Origin: Spirulina subsalsa FACHB-351
Lineage (GTDB): Bacteria; Cyanobacteriota; Cyanobacteriia; Cyanobacteriales; Spirulinaceae
DNA: 60,093 bases
Assembly (NCBI RefSeq): GCF_026130165.1
Contig: NZ_JAIHOM010000014.1
Span: 1-60,093, forward strand
Direction of reading: 5' to 3'
Made by a program: the position numbers and the translations under genes. Positions 35,710 to 45,047 of this stretch are shown one piece after another; position 1 is the first letter of the stretch, and each line of letters starts with the position of its first letter. The notes under the pieces were generated by a model that was given only the letters and a program-made list of their open reading frames with translations, was not told the origin of the DNA and searched no databases.

Positions 35710-35734
35710 AAAGCCGTCCTGAAGGACGGGGCTT
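35710..35734. terminator. Bidirectional terminator between the CDF gene and prmA
   Basis: AAGCCGTCCTGAAGGACGGGGCTT contains the perfect stem CCGTCC/GGACGG with flanking AAGC/GCTT pairing, between two convergent genes. Similar hairpins also occur at IS200/IS605 ends, so an IS origin is possible. Confidence 0.75.
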
Positions 35735-35752
35735 GTATCCCATTATTTTCGG

Positions 35753-36643
35753 TCAAGGTCGTCGCACATTAAAACAACACCATTCTCCCCGCTTCCAAAG
35801 GGTGGCCACAATCCAACCATGAGCTTCCAAAGTATCCGCAATGGGTTTAGCTTGTTCTAATAAAATGCCACTAAAAATCCCCCATCCTTTTGGTTTTACT
35901 AAGTCCGTCATCTGAGGAATGAGTTCTAGAATCACCTCGGCTAAAATGTTGCAGAGAATGCCATCTAGGGGTTCTAGGATAAGTTGAGGAATAAGATCAA
36001 CACTCCCCTTGTGAATGCTGAGTTGATTTGAGTTAATACTGTTTAAATCGCGGTTGCTTTTAGCCGCACGAACAGCTAGGGGGTCGGTATCGACACTATA
36101 AACCTGTTGGGCACCGAGCAGAACCGCCCCGATGGACAAAATCCCGGAACCACAGCCAATATCTGCCAGCGCCTGACGGGGTTTATCTGCTGTAATGCGG
36201 ATTTCTAGTGATTCTAGACAGAGTTGGGTGGTGGGGTGGGTGCCGGTGCCAAAGGCCGCACCGGGATCTAAACGGATAATCACTCGGTCAGTATCTGGGG
36301 GAGGGGTCAACCAGGCCGGATAAATTAAAAAGCGATCGCCAATTTCTTGGGGTTGCCAATACTGTTTCCAGCTACTCGACCAATCTTCCTCATCAATCAA
36401 ACTCCATTTCGTGATGGGTGCAGGCAGTTCTAAGGTCAGAGCATCCTGTCGCAACAACAAGGAGAGGGCGGCTAAATCTAATAACTGGGCTGATTCTTGG
36501 TCTAAATAGGTGGTAATTAACCAAGAATAGCCCCGTTGTTCCCCGGCCATGCCACGACAACCAAATTGCTCCAGTCGCCAGAAGATCGTATCTTCTAGAA
36601 TTGGGTCGCAGAGAATTTTGATTTCCCACCAGTTGTTAGCCAT
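35753..36643 (-). CDS. prmA: Ribosomal protein L11 methyltransferase
   Basis: PrmA trimethylates lysines and the N-terminus of L11. The 296 residues include an N-terminal substrate-recognition domain and a class I methyltransferase fold with [19 protein letters not shown], the AdoMet-binding loop [21 protein letters not shown] and the post-I acid [26 protein letters not shown] is the motif IV region (N-I-L-A). Length is normal. It is downstream of serA on the same strand, 89 bp from it. Confidence 0.95.
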   Translation of the reverse strand: MANNWWEIKILCDPILEDTIFWRLEQFGCRGMAGEQRGYSWLITTYLDQESAQLLDLAALSLLLRQDALTLELPAPITKWSLIDEEDWSSSWKQYWQPQEIGDRFLIYPAWLTPPPDTDRVIIRLDPGAAFGTGTHPTTQLCLESLEIRITADKPRQALADIGCGSGILSIGAVLLGAQQVYSVDTDPLAVRAAKSNRDLNSINSNQLSIHKGSVDLIPQLILEPLDGILCNILAEVILELIPQMTDLVKPKGWGIFSGILLEQAKPIADTLEAHGWIVATLWKRGEWCCFNVRRP

Positions 36644-36669
36644 GCGTTTTGAGGAATGAGGGCCGATGA

Positions 36670-36700
36670 GCGATCGCCAATTCCGGAAATCGGCGATCGC
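36670..36700 (-). repeat. Hairpin built from two HIP1 sites
   Basis: GCGATCGCC at 36670-36678 and GGCGATCGC at 36692-36700 form a 9-bp stem with a 13-nt loop between serA and prmA. Each arm is a HIP1 octamer. It may act as the serA terminator or attenuator. Confidence 0.7.
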
Positions 36701-36732
36701 CCCTTCTGTACTAAATTAAAAGGAACATCCCC

Positions 36733-38313
36733 TTAAAGGGCAACAGTATAAGCGTCAGTAATCCCCGGAATGCGTTGAATTTCGCCAATAATCCCCTCGG
36801 GTAAAGGATCATCCAAACTCAAAGCCATTACCGCATCCCCTCGGACAATCTTACGCCCCACCTGCATACTGGCAATATTGACATTAAATTCACCTAGCAG
36901 CGACCCCAAACGACCAATAATCCCCGGCATATCCCGGTGTAGAGTGAATAACATATAAGGGCTAGGAGGCAAGTTAATGGGGAAACCGTCCAAATTCGTC
37001 ACCCGGATTTCACCATCGGACAAGAGAGCTCCCGTCACCGAATGTTGTCCCAAAGAGCCTCGCGCTTCCAAATACAACGACCCCGAGTAATCCGATGCCG
37101 ACGCATCTTTTGTTTCAATCACTCGGATGCCCCGTTCCTTTGCCTCTAAACTAGCATTAACATAGTTCACCCGTTCGCGTAAGGCCTTAGATAATAACCC
37201 TTTCAAAGAAGCAATCACAATGGGCTGACTTTGAGCCGTAGCTAAATCCCCTTGTAGACGGACATTGAATAAATCCACCCGTCCGCCGGCCAATTGTCCC
37301 ACTAGAGTCCCGAGGGTTTCCGCCAGTTGTAAATAGGGCTTTAACTGCTCCATCACATCGGGATTCAGCCCCGGAATATTCACCGCCGAACGGGCTGGTA
37401 AACCTAGCAGAACATCGCGAATTTGCTCGGCCACATCAATCGCCACATTGACCTGAGCTTCTGCCGTAGAGGCCCCTAAATGGGGGGTGAGGATGACCTC
37501 TTTCCCCAACTCCCGTAACTTGGACTCCCCAAGGGGTTCTTCATTGAACACATCCAAAGCTGCCCCAGCAATCCGCCCCTCTTTTAAAGCCTTTGCTAAC
37601 ACATCCTCATCGACAATGCCCCCTCGGGAACAGTTGATAATGCGGGCGGTGGGTTTCATTTTTGCGATCGCCTCCTCCCCAATTAAATTGGTCGTCTCCG
37701 GCGTTTTCGGCACATGGAGGGTAATATAATCCGCCTCTTGGAACAAAATATCTAAATCCACCAAACGGCAGCCCAACTGTTCCGCCCGGTCCGCCGAAAT
37801 AAACGGATCATAGGCCAACAACTTCATCCCCAAAGCCTTCGCCACTGTCGCCACATGGGAGCCAATTTTCCCTAAGCCCACCACGCCCAAGGTTTTCTTA
37901 TAAACTTCCGCCCCGATAAAACTCTTGCGGTCCCACTTGCCCGCCTTCACCGAGAGATTGGCCTCGGGAACATAGCGAGAAAGGGATAACATCATAGTCA
38001 AAGCGTGTTCCGCCGCCGCCGTGGTGTTTCCCTCGGGAGAATTCACCACCACCACACCTCGACGAGTGGCAGCCGGAATGTCCACATTATCCACACCAAC
38101 ACCCGCCCGACCGACAATCTTTAACTGAGTTCCCGCCTCAATCACTTCCTGCGTGACCCTTGTACCGGAACGGATCATTAGGGCATCATACTCAGGAATA
38201 ACTTGTATTAATTCTTCTGGACTCAGACCCGTTTTAACATCGACCTGAGCCACTTGAGATAAAATCTCAATCCCCGCTTGATCAATGGGGTCAGAAACAA
38301 GGACTTTGGACAT
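36733..38313 (-). CDS. serA: D-3-phosphoglycerate dehydrogenase
   Basis: SerA oxidises 3-phosphoglycerate, the first step of serine synthesis. The 526 residues show the long bacterial form: catalytic domain ([15 protein letters not shown]), NAD-binding Rossmann motif [14 protein letters not shown], the catalytic Arg in [11 protein letters not shown], His in [13 protein letters not shown], then the ASB domain and a C-terminal ACT domain ([22 protein letters not shown]) that usually binds serine as feedback inhibitor. Length is normal for cyanobacteria. Confidence 0.96.
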   Translation of the reverse strand: MSKVLVSDPIDQAGIEILSQVAQVDVKTGLSPEELIQVIPEYDALMIRSGTRVTQEVIEAGTQLKIVGRAGVGVDNVDIPAATRRGVVVVNSPEGNTTAAAEHALTMMLSLSRYVPEANLSVKAGKWDRKSFIGAEVYKKTLGVVGLGKIGSHVATVAKALGMKLLAYDPFISADRAEQLGCRLVDLDILFQEADYITLHVPKTPETTNLIGEEAIAKMKPTARIINCSRGGIVDEDVLAKALKEGRIAGAALDVFNEEPLGESKLRELGKEVILTPHLGASTAEAQVNVAIDVAEQIRDVLLGLPARSAVNIPGLNPDVMEQLKPYLQLAETLGTLVGQLAGGRVDLFNVRLQGDLATAQSQPIVIASLKGLLSKALRERVNYVNASLEAKERGIRVIETKDASASDYSGSLYLEARGSLGQHSVTGALLSDGEIRVTNLDGFPINLPPSPYMLFTLHRDMPGIIGRLGSLLGEFNVNIASMQVGRKIVRGDAVMALSLDDPLPEGIIGEIQRIPGITDAYTVAL

Positions 38314-38517
38314 AGTAGCTAATCTAGTTCATACAGCGCATAGGCATTTTAAGGGGAAATGGGGCAACATGGATGGAATCATTGGAAAGATTTTCAGTTT
38401 TTCGTCTTGGTTTCCCTAGCCATTTGCTTTAAGATCAAGTCCACCCCGGTCTAGCACCATGAACCATCAGTCATTGACAATGGAATCTTGAGCCTTGAGT
38501 TTTAGTAATGAGTTAAA

Positions 38518-39024
38518 ATGAACTATCTTTTTGCTGTCTTCCCCGACCGAATTAAAGCCGAAGAAGCTTATACAGCCTTGGAAAAAGCCGAAATCCCTCC
38601 CCAGCAAATCTCAATTCTAGGGCGTGGCTACAAGAGTGCCGATGAATTTGGTTTAATTGATCCTGCTGTCCAAGGACGCAAACAAGCCCTGTTTATGGCT
38701 TTTTGGCTCGTCCCCTTTGGCTTCATTGCGGGATTTACCTTTAATCTCCTCACCGAGTTTAATCTCTTCCCTTGGGCAGGAGCTTTGGGAAATCACCTGA
38801 TTGGCGGTCTTTTTGGAGCCATTGGGGGGGGTATGGGGAGCTTTTTTGTGGGGGGTGGCATTGGTGCCGCTTCGTCGAGTGGGGATGCTTTACCCTACCG
38901 CAATCGACTCAATGCAGGCAAGTATATTGTCGTGGTCAGAGGATCGGAACAATTGAAAAATCAAGCTACTCCTATCTTGCGACAATTTGAACCAGAATCC
39001 TTACAGGGATATGCAGAAACCTAA
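38518..39024 (+). CDS. Conserved membrane-associated hypothetical protein
   Basis: The 168-residue protein begins [21 protein letters not shown], an alpha-beta start typical of YflT/DUF1269-like small stress proteins, followed by two hydrophobic, glycine-rich segments ([19 protein letters not shown] and [20 protein letters not shown]) and a short soluble end ([15 protein letters not shown]). It is common in cyanobacteria without known role. Its stop overlaps the dtd start by one base (TAATG), so it is the first gene of an operon with dtd and xseB. Confidence 0.75.
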   Translation: MNYLFAVFPDRIKAEEAYTALEKAEIPPQQISILGRGYKSADEFGLIDPAVQGRKQALFMAFWLVPFGFIAGFTFNLLTEFNLFPWAGALGNHLIGGLFGAIGGGMGSFFVGGGIGAASSSGDALPYRNRLNAGKYIVVVRGSEQLKNQATPILRQFEPESLQGYAET

Positions 39025-39479
39025 TGCGTGTTGTAATTCAAAAAGTCCGGTCTTCTTCCGTCTTAGTTAACCAGAAAATTGTGGGGCAAATTGACCGGGG
39101 CTTAAATCTTTTAGTAGCCATTGCCCCAACCGATACCCCGGAAGAATTGGACTGGATGGCGAGAAAATGCTTAGATTTACGACTTTTCGCTGATACAGAA
39201 GGCGGACGGTGGGATAAGTCTGTGCAAGAAATCGGCGGAGAGTTATTAGTCATTAGTCAGTTTACGCTCTATGGGGACTGTCGGAAAGGTCGTCGTCCTT
39301 CCTTTAGTAATTCGGCTCCCCCAGACCAAGCTGAAGCTCTGTATAACCAATTTGTAGAACGTTTAAAAGCCAGTGGGTTAAGGGTAGAAACAGGTCAATT
39401 TGGGGCTATGATGCAGGTGAATATTGAAAATGATGGACCCGTAACACTATTGTTGGAACGTGAGAAACATTATGTCTGA
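39024..39479 (+). CDS. dtd: D-aminoacyl-tRNA deacylase
   Basis: Dtd removes D-amino acids, and glycine from tRNA-Ala, as a translation quality check. The 151 residues match the family: [15 protein letters not shown] at the start, [21 protein letters not shown] with the SQFTL active-site motif, and the cross-subunit NxGPVT motif as [10 protein letters not shown]. Start and stop overlap both neighbours. Confidence 0.96.
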   Translation: MRVVIQKVRSSSVLVNQKIVGQIDRGLNLLVAIAPTDTPEELDWMARKCLDLRLFADTEGGRWDKSVQEIGGELLVISQFTLYGDCRKGRRPSFSNSAPPDQAEALYNQFVERLKASGLRVETGQFGAMMQVNIENDGPVTLLLEREKHYV

Positions 39480-39681
39480 GTGGAACTACGAAACAACGGT
39501 TCAGGAACTAGAGGCCATTATTCAAAATATTGAATCTGGTCATTTACCACTTGAAGATATTTTTGAGCAGTTTGAGGAAGCGGTGCAGCACCTCAAAAAA
39601 TGTGAAGATTTTTTGAACCAAGGTCAGGAACGAATGACTTTACTCATTGAGACACTAGATGATTCTGTGCTGTTGGATTGA
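39472..39681 (+). CDS. xseB: Exodeoxyribonuclease VII small subunit
   Basis: The 69-residue protein has the XseB helical pattern [27 protein letters not shown] and [22 protein letters not shown]. With XseA it degrades single-stranded DNA. The ATG at 39472 overlaps the dtd stop by 8 nt; an in-frame start at 39460 would overlap more and has no better ribosome site. xseA is not nearby. Confidence 0.93.
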   Translation: MSEWNYETTVQELEAIIQNIESGHLPLEDIFEQFEEAVQHLKKCEDFLNQGQERMTLLIETLDDSVLLD

Positions 39682-40085
39682 TTGGTTGACTGTATAGCGA
39701 GGCAATATTGGAAAAAGATGCTCAATGAGTTGCAACAACCGTTCAGTTTCAGGAGGAGTTAATCCAAATCCATTTCTCTCAAGAGGGCGAGTTGCAACAT
39801 TCCAAAACTCAATGCAATTTTGAGAAGCGATTCGTAGTTGATGCTCATCTTGACGCACCTCTCCAGAAACTTGGCCAATAACATATCCTTGAGGATCGAT
39901 AATTACCAAAGTTGGTCATGCCCGCACTGCATACTGTTGCCAAATATAAAAATTATTATCCACAATTACCGGATGTTCGATGTCAAACGCAAGGGGTTTC
40001 GGACCAAATCAAGGAGGTTTTCCCGTCCCGGTTCATGGAGGGCGGCAATCAGAGCATCGGCAGAAGTTGGTATTGAGGTTGTCAT
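39655..40085 (-). pseudogene. Broken thioredoxin-domain gene joined to a PIN-domain fragment
   Basis: From the ATG at 40083-40085 the frame reads MTTSIPTSADALIAAL to a TGA. In another frame DIEHPVIVDNNFYIWQQYAV is followed by a stop where a Trp is expected, then LVIIDPQGYVIGQVSGEV; this is the thioredoxin-like domain that precedes NHL repeats in cyanobacterial proteins. After GEV the sequence switches to IASQNCIEFWNVATRP and LERNGFGLTPPETERLL, which is the middle of a VapC-like PIN toxin. Frameshift, stop and fusion show the locus is dead. It overlaps the end of xseB by 27 bp. Confidence 0.78.
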
Positions 40086-40204
40086 GGCATTATGGTTGGA
40101 GGAATCAAGAAATAATCACTAAAACATCGTTTATCGTCTCGGTAATGAGCGATCGCCCTGGCTTGGGGTTGAGGTGATGATGAGCGGATACCCCCTCGAT
40201 TAGC

Positions 40205-40534
40205 TCACTCGGCAAACATCTCCGCCAAGGTGTCGAGAACTCGGCTTTGCTCATCTGGACTAATTTGACCCAGTTTTTTGACCAATCGAGTTTTATCAAT
40301 GGTGCGGATTTGATCCAGAACAATTTGCCCCTCCTTACCCTGAAACTGACAGGCAATCCGAGTCGGGTAGGCTTTCCCTTTCGTCGTCATTGGTGCAATA
40401 ATCACCGTGGCAATATAACGGTTCATTTCATCGGGTGATATAATCACACAGGGTCGTGTTTTCTGAATTTCACTGCCAATTGTGGGATCAAGATTAACAA
40501 AAAAAACATCAAAGCGCTTGGCTACCACTCCCAT
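40205..40534 (-). CDS. mazF: MazF/PemK-type toxin (endoribonuclease)
   Basis: The 109 residues show the MazF fold: RFDVFFVNLDPTIGSEIQKTRPCVIISPDE with the catalytic Arg region, VIIAPMTTKGKAYPTRI and GQIVLDQIRTIDKTRL. MazF cleaves mRNA when free of its antitoxin. It overlaps the antitoxin gene by 13 nt, the usual arrangement. All expected motifs are intact, so it should be active. Confidence 0.95.
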   Translation of the reverse strand: MGVVAKRFDVFFVNLDPTIGSEIQKTRPCVIISPDEMNRYIATVIIAPMTTKGKAYPTRIACQFQGKEGQIVLDQIRTIDKTRLVKKLGQISPDEQSRVLDTLAEMFAE

Positions 40535-40782
40535 TCACTTTGCTCCCAATCGGTACTGTTAACTTGATCAAGAAGAACATCATCTTGTTCTTTCGCCATT
40601 GCTGCAAAGGCTTGCTCCCAGCCTGTTCGTAACGGTCGTGCGGTGCGAATCGTCAGATGATCGCTCTCCACTTCAATTTCAACCTCTGTCTGAATACCGC
40701 TTTGCTCTAACAGCAGTTTAGGAATACGCACCCCTTGGGAATTGCCAATTTTAACGATTCGGGTTCTAATCACTTTGCTCAT
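40522..40782 (-). CDS. mazE: MazE/AbrB-type antitoxin
   Basis: The 86-residue protein has the AbrB-like DNA-binding fold VIRTRIVKIGNSQGVRIPKLLLEQSG and an acidic, Trp-rich tail (DQVNSTDWEQSEWEW) that should block the MazF active site. It is upstream of mazF and probably represses its own promoter through the palindromes at 40807-40822. Confidence 0.95.
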   Translation of the reverse strand: MSKVIRTRIVKIGNSQGVRIPKLLLEQSGIQTEVEIEVESDHLTIRTARPLRTGWEQAFAAMAKEQDDVLLDQVNSTDWEQSEWEW

Positions 40783-40806
40783 GCTGGGATGGCCTTAAAA
40801 GCAGGA

Positions 40807-40822
40807 TGTAATTACATTGTAA
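40807..40822 (-). promoter_or_regulatory. Overlapping palindromes, likely mazEF operator
   Basis: TGTAATTACA (40807-40816) and TTACATTGTAA (40812-40822) are two overlapping palindromes (the second around a central base), 25-40 bp upstream of the mazE start. AbrB-type antitoxins bind such AT-rich repeats to autoregulate. Confidence 0.55.
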
Positions 40823-41007
40823 CCACAACCCAAGAAGCGGTCAAGTACAAGGTGTTCTCGATACTATAGCTAGTCCTAATGAGACGTGAACTCTGGGCTA
40901 TTGTTCTATGTCGATTCCAGGCGAGCCTTTTTTGCACGACTCAGATAGGTTCGCTATGTCAATTAAATCAATTGCTAGACTGAGGAACTTGAGTATAATT
41001 TTAGAGT

Positions 41008-41109
41008 ATGCCAACAGTTCTACGAGTCGCTCCTTACCGCTTCTATTTTTACAGCCATGAACCCAATGAACCCGCACCGAATGCCGCAAATCTGAATTTG
41101 AAAGGATAG
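41008..41109 (+). pseudogene. Truncated DUF4160 protein
   Basis: The 33-codon frame starts MPTVLRVAPYRFYFYSHEPNEP, the exact start of DUF4160 proteins, then loses homology and stops. Normal members continue with a PPHVHV motif and about 50 more residues, and are often paired with DUF2442 genes in toxin-antitoxin-like modules. No partner is present. Confidence 0.75.
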
Positions 41110-41307
41110 ACAGTAAACTTCAGAACTGTCAGGCAAAACAACTACAGGCAGCACCAGCGGCTCATTCACGCTTTCAGCAACAGCTAGTACCCCCTGATGA
41201 TTGCGATCGCTCTGATCCGTTACACTCTACACCCCCATATTCTCGATATTAGCACCTTATTCAGCAGACCCCATGTAGAAATGGCGTTCATTAACCATAG
41301 ATGCTCC
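41110..41307. other. Decayed spacer with a solo MITE end
   Basis: No gene is visible. TTATTCAGCAGACC at 41257-41270 matches the right terminal repeat of the MITE at 42550-42660, so a related element once lay here. Confidence 0.55.
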
Positions 41308-42501
41308 TTAAGGAACACCCCAAATTTTTAACTCATTATCTCGACCTAAACTGATTAAGTTTTGACCATTTTCTGTGAGGGCAAGGGCGGTAATCTCTTG
41401 ATGATGACCGGAGAGGGAATGGATTAATTCTGTGGTGTAGGGATTCCAAAAATAAATCATGCGATCGCCTCCAGCTGTGATTAAAATACGACCATAGGGC
41501 GTAAACCTAAGACAGTGGGTTTGAGGAACCATAATGACTCGCCGAACTTTTTGCAGGGATAAGTCCCACAACGAGAGATGCCCTGCCCAGTCAGTCGTGA
41601 CGAGGGTTAATTCATCGGGACTGAGGGCAAAATGAAGAGTATAAGTGTGTAGGGTACGAGGTCGGTCCCGGGTGCGCAAGTCCCAGAGTTTTAGGGTTCC
41701 ATCTTGACTGCTGCTGACTAGGGTGTTGCCTGTGGCACTAAATTGTAACGCCAAAATGCGATCGCTATGAGCGCCAAGGACTAAATGTTTCCCCAGTGTC
41801 CCCACTAATTTCCCAGTTTTGAGACTCCACAGACGCAGCACCGCATCACTGCCTCCCGTTGCTAATACTTGTTGTTCCGGGGAAAAGGCGATCGCCTCAA
41901 TACGGCCTTGATGACCCGAAAACTCCCATTTTAACTCCCCCTCCTCCCACACTTCAATCCGAGCATTTTTCTGTTGAATCACCCGAATCAAACAGTCAGG
42001 AGAACAGAGAAAAAGAGTTTCATTACGCTGTCGGGGGAGGGAAGATAAAACCTCACCCGTGGCGATGTCCAAGACTTCTAGGGTTTTTCCTTTCCGGTGT
42101 GCGATCGCCCGTCCCAACCCATCCACCGTCGCCCCCCGTCCCACCCGCATTCCCCCCTGTTCCTCAAACAGATGATAGGGCAAATAAGCCCTTAACGCCC
42201 GCCGTACATCCTCCTCCCCTCGATGTCGCAATAACTGATAGGCCACCCGTTGCACCTGCTCCGACTCATCATAGAGTGCCGTAATAATTAACTCTAAGCC
42301 CCCTTTTTCGTACTTTAAAGCCTCTTGCAACGCCATTTTGCGAGATTCCACCACCGGACTACTCGCCCGCTTTCTCACCCCCTCCAGACCCCCCAAAACT
42401 AACGCCGTCTCCGGGGTAACAGATTGGTGGAATCCCATCACCACATCAAAATCTCTCGGTTGTTGGGGTTGACCATGAACCATAGGAGCAAATGTAACCA
42501 A
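41308..42501 (-). CDS. WD40-repeat protein
   Basis: The 397-residue protein begins with a short HEAT-like segment (GGLELIITALYDESEQVQRVAYQLLRH) and continues as a WD40 propeller of about six blades (IEAIAFSPEQQVLATGGSDAVLRLW, ILALQFSATGNTLVSSSQDGTLKLWDL, ITALALTENGQNLISLGRDNELKIWGV). Such proteins are protein-interaction platforms, numerous in filamentous cyanobacteria; no partner is evident. The start is a TTG at 42499-42501 with GGGGAGG 4 nt upstream; an ATG at 42483 is possible. Confidence 0.85.
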   Translation of the reverse strand: MVTFAPMVHGQPQQPRDFDVVMGFHQSVTPETALVLGGLEGVRKRASSPVVESRKMALQEALKYEKGGLELIITALYDESEQVQRVAYQLLRHRGEEDVRRALRAYLPYHLFEEQGGMRVGRGATVDGLGRAIAHRKGKTLEVLDIATGEVLSSLPRQRNETLFLCSPDCLIRVIQQKNARIEVWEEGELKWEFSGHQGRIEAIAFSPEQQVLATGGSDAVLRLWSLKTGKLVGTLGKHLVLGAHSDRILALQFSATGNTLVSSSQDGTLKLWDLRTRDRPRTLHTYTLHFALSPDELTLVTTDWAGHLSLWDLSLQKVRRVIMVPQTHCLRFTPYGRILITAGGDRMIYFWNPYTTELIHSLSGHHQEITALALTENGQNLISLGRDNELKIWGVP

Positions 42502-42549
42502 AAAACCTCCCCTCCCATCTTAAACCCAAAAAGAGGACACCCATACATA

Positions 42550-42660
42550 GGGCTTGCTGAATAACTTGGGGAGCAGGGGAGTCGGCAATAATTATCAATT
42601 ATCAATTGTCAATTATCAATTCCCTTGTTGAGTCTAGCGTTGGGCTTTTTCAGCAGACCC
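42550..42660. mobile_element. 111-bp MITE with terminal inverted repeats and a TACATA duplication
   Basis: GGGCTTGCTGAATAA at the left and TTTTTCAGCAGACCC at the right are imperfect inverted repeats (12 of 15 match). TACATA occurs directly outside both ends (42544-42549 and 42661-42666), a 6-bp target duplication. The interior consists of heptamer repeats. Solo ends of this family lie at 41257, 49320 and 56766. Confidence 0.75.
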
Positions 42661-42745
42661 TACATAATGCTAAAATCAGGAGAAACCTAAACGGTAAACA
42701 TCAAGGATTGTCGGCGCTGGTTTAAGAACGCAGGAATAAAAAATT

Positions 42746-44200
42746 ATGTTTGATGCTCTAGCAGAACGCTTAGAAGACGCTTGGAAAAAATTACGCGGTC
42801 AGGATAAAATCTCCGAAACCAATATCAAAGAAGCCCTCAAGGAAGTCCGGCGCGCCCTACTTGAAGCCGATGTCAACCTGCAAGTCGTTAAAACCTTTAT
42901 CAGCGAAGTCGAAAAACAAGCCCTCGGAGCCGAAGTCATCTCCGGAGTGCGCCCCGACCAACAATTTGTCAAAATCGTTTACGACGAATTAGTAAACGTC
43001 ATGGGCGAAAGCAACGCCCCCCTCGCCCAAGCCGACACCCCCCCCACCGTCATCCTCATGGCAGGGCTACAAGGCACCGGGAAAACCACCGCCACCGCCA
43101 AACTCGCCCTCTATCTGCGCAAAGAAAAACGTAGCTGTTTAATGGTCGCCACCGATATTTACCGCCCCGCCGCCATTGACCAACTCATCACCCTCGGTCA
43201 GCAAATTGATGTCCCCGTTTTTGAACTCGGCAAAGACGTAAACCCCGTTGAAATTGCCAAACAAGGCGTTGCCAAAGCCCGAGAAATGGGCGTAGATACC
43301 GTCATCATCGACACAGCCGGACGCTTACAAATCGACCCGGAAATGATGGCCGAATTAGCCCAAATTAAAGCCACCGTACAACCCCACGACACCCTACTGG
43401 TTGTCGATGCCATGACCGGACAAGAGGCCGCCACCCTCACCCGCACCTTCCACGAAGAAATCGGCATCACCGGAGCCATCGTGACCAAAATGGACGGCGA
43501 TAGTCGTGGGGGGGCTGCCCTCTCCGTGCGCTGCATCTCCGGCCAACCGATTAAATTTATCGGGGTCGGGGAAAAAGTCGAAGCCCTACAACCCTTTTAT
43601 CCCGACCGCATGGCCTCCCGCATCCTCAACATGGGCGATGTCGTGACCTTAGTCGAAAAAGCCCAAGAGGAAATTGATCTTTCCGATGCCATGGCAATGC
43701 AGGAGAAAATCCTCGAAGCCCGCTTTGACTTTAACGACTTCCTCAAACAAATGCGCCTCTTGAAAAATATGGGGTCTTTAGCCGGGGTCATGAAATTAAT
43801 CCCCGGCATGAACAAAATTAGCGGCGATGTATTGCAAAAAGGCGAAACTCAACTGAAACAGACCGAGGCCATGATTAACTCCATGACCAAAGAGGAACGA
43901 GGCAACCCGGATTTATTAGCGAAATCCCCCAGTCGTCGCCGTCGCATTGCCCAAGGGTCTGGTCACAGTGAGGCCGAAGTATCTAAATTGATTGCCGACT
44001 TCACCCGGATGCGCGCCATGATGAAACAAATGGGCATGGGAGGCGGAATGCCCGGAATGCCCGGAATGCCCGGAATGCCCGGGATGGGCAACCCCTTCGG
44101 CGGGGGGGGCGCACCTCAGCCCGGTTTCCGAGGCTACAGTGGAGGTAGCAAGAAAAAGGCCGGTAAAAAGAAGAAAAAGAAAGGATTCGGCACTCTGTAG
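42746..44200 (+). CDS. ffh: Signal recognition particle protein
   Basis: Ffh binds signal sequences and, with SRP RNA, delivers nascent membrane proteins to FtsY. The 484 residues have the N domain (LAERLEDAWKKLRGQDKI), the GTPase G domain with G1 GLQGTGKTTATAKLA, TDIYRPAAIDQL, DTAGRLQIDPEM and TKMDGDSRGGAALS, and the Met-rich M domain (SRRRRIAQGSGHSEAEVSKL). The C-terminus adds five tandem GMP-type repeats (GGMPGMPGMPGMPGMG) and a Lys-rich tail. Length and motifs are normal. Confidence 0.98.
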   Translation: MFDALAERLEDAWKKLRGQDKISETNIKEALKEVRRALLEADVNLQVVKTFISEVEKQALGAEVISGVRPDQQFVKIVYDELVNVMGESNAPLAQADTPPTVILMAGLQGTGKTTATAKLALYLRKEKRSCLMVATDIYRPAAIDQLITLGQQIDVPVFELGKDVNPVEIAKQGVAKAREMGVDTVIIDTAGRLQIDPEMMAELAQIKATVQPHDTLLVVDAMTGQEAATLTRTFHEEIGITGAIVTKMDGDSRGGAALSVRCISGQPIKFIGVGEKVEALQPFYPDRMASRILNMGDVVTLVEKAQEEIDLSDAMAMQEKILEARFDFNDFLKQMRLLKNMGSLAGVMKLIPGMNKISGDVLQKGETQLKQTEAMINSMTKEERGNPDLLAKSPSRRRRIAQGSGHSEAEVSKLIADFTRMRAMMKQMGMGGGMPGMPGMPGMPGMGNPFGGGGAPQPGFRGYSGGSKKKAGKKKKKKGFGTL

Positions 44201-44219
44201 GGGTTTGATAGGGGGCTGT

Positions 44220-44275
44220 GAACTACCCCACCCTGCAAGCGAGGAAGGGGAATTCCGCAACATTTTGTTAAAATT
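44220..44275 (-). mobile_element. 56-bp IS-derived MITE (shortest form)
   Basis: GAACTACCCCACCCTGC-AAGCGAGGA (right end) is fused directly to AGGGGAATTCCGC and AACATTTTGTTAAAATT (left end). These are the same outer sequences as in the 118-bp and 420-bp elements, with the inner arms of both hairpins gone. It lies 20 bp after the ffh stop. The rest of the gap to 44465 shows no gene. Confidence 0.7.
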
Positions 44276-44465
44276 ACCAGAAAAATCCGGTTTTTTCCCT
44301 CAGCTTTGCCCTGGGAAAGCAAAAGCTTCCCCTTCTCCTCTCCAAGTCACAGCATCTAGGTTTCTGGCTCGACAAGTTTGAGCCGAAGTCCCAAGAAACC
44401 TAGTCATCACTGAGCTAGACTTGTTCCCCAGAAATGAGCTAGATTTAAGCCAAATGAGCCAAGGT

Positions 44466-45047
44466 CTACAATTCCACCGCTTGATATTGTGGGCTAGATT
44501 GACTCGTCACAAAGATAGCTCCTTGACTCGTCAATAACGTCACCAATTCAGAAGATAATCCTTCCACACAACTAAACTCCGCTTTTTCTACCTCCACATC
44601 TACCCAAGTCACACCTTGGGCATTCGTCTTGATTAATTTGGCATGATTCAAAGCCGTATCGACTAATTTTGCTCGCTTCAACGTCGCATTACTTAAATCC
44701 ACATAACTTAAGGTGGCATGACTTAAATCCGCCCCACTTAAATCCGCCCCACTTAAATCTGCCCCACTTAAATCTGCCCCACTTAAATTCGCCCCAATTA
44801 ACTCCGCTTCACTTAAATCTGCCCCGCTTAAATTAGCATTACAAAGATTAGCATTAATCAAATTGGCTCGGAAGAGATTAGTCCCTAACAAATTCGCCCG
44901 ATAGAGATTACAACTAAATAAGTTACAGCGAAATAAACTCGCACCGCTCAAATTCACGCCCTCTAAGTCGCAGCGAAACAGATCCAAATCCCGAAAATCT
45001 CTCGCCCCGGCCGCATATTTTTGTAACAAAGTATTTACATCCATCAT
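44466..45047 (-). CDS. Pentapeptide-repeat protein
   Basis: The 193-residue protein is dominated by A(D/N)LXX pentapeptides between residues 24 and 150 (LFRANLINANLCNANLSGAD, with GADLS repeated many times), which fold as a right-handed square helix. The underlying DNA holds several near-identical 15-bp units around 44720-44800, a sign of recent repeat expansion. The last 40 residues (VEKAEFSCVEGLSSELVTLL) form a cap. No signal peptide, so cytoplasmic; function unknown. Confidence 0.88.
   Translation of the reverse strand: MMDVNTLLQKYAAGARDFRDLDLFRCDLEGVNLSGASLFRCNLFSCNLYRANLLGTNLFRANLINANLCNANLSGADLSEAELIGANLSGADLSGADLSGADLSGADLSHATLSYVDLSNATLKRAKLVDTALNHAKLIKTNAQGVTWVDVEVEKAEFSCVEGLSSELVTLLTSQGAIFVTSQSSPQYQAVEL

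Noticed and set aside
44041-44090. Tandem GMP repeats in ffh as an anomaly
   Set aside because: Gly/Met-rich C-terminal repeats are common in Ffh proteins of cyanobacteria.
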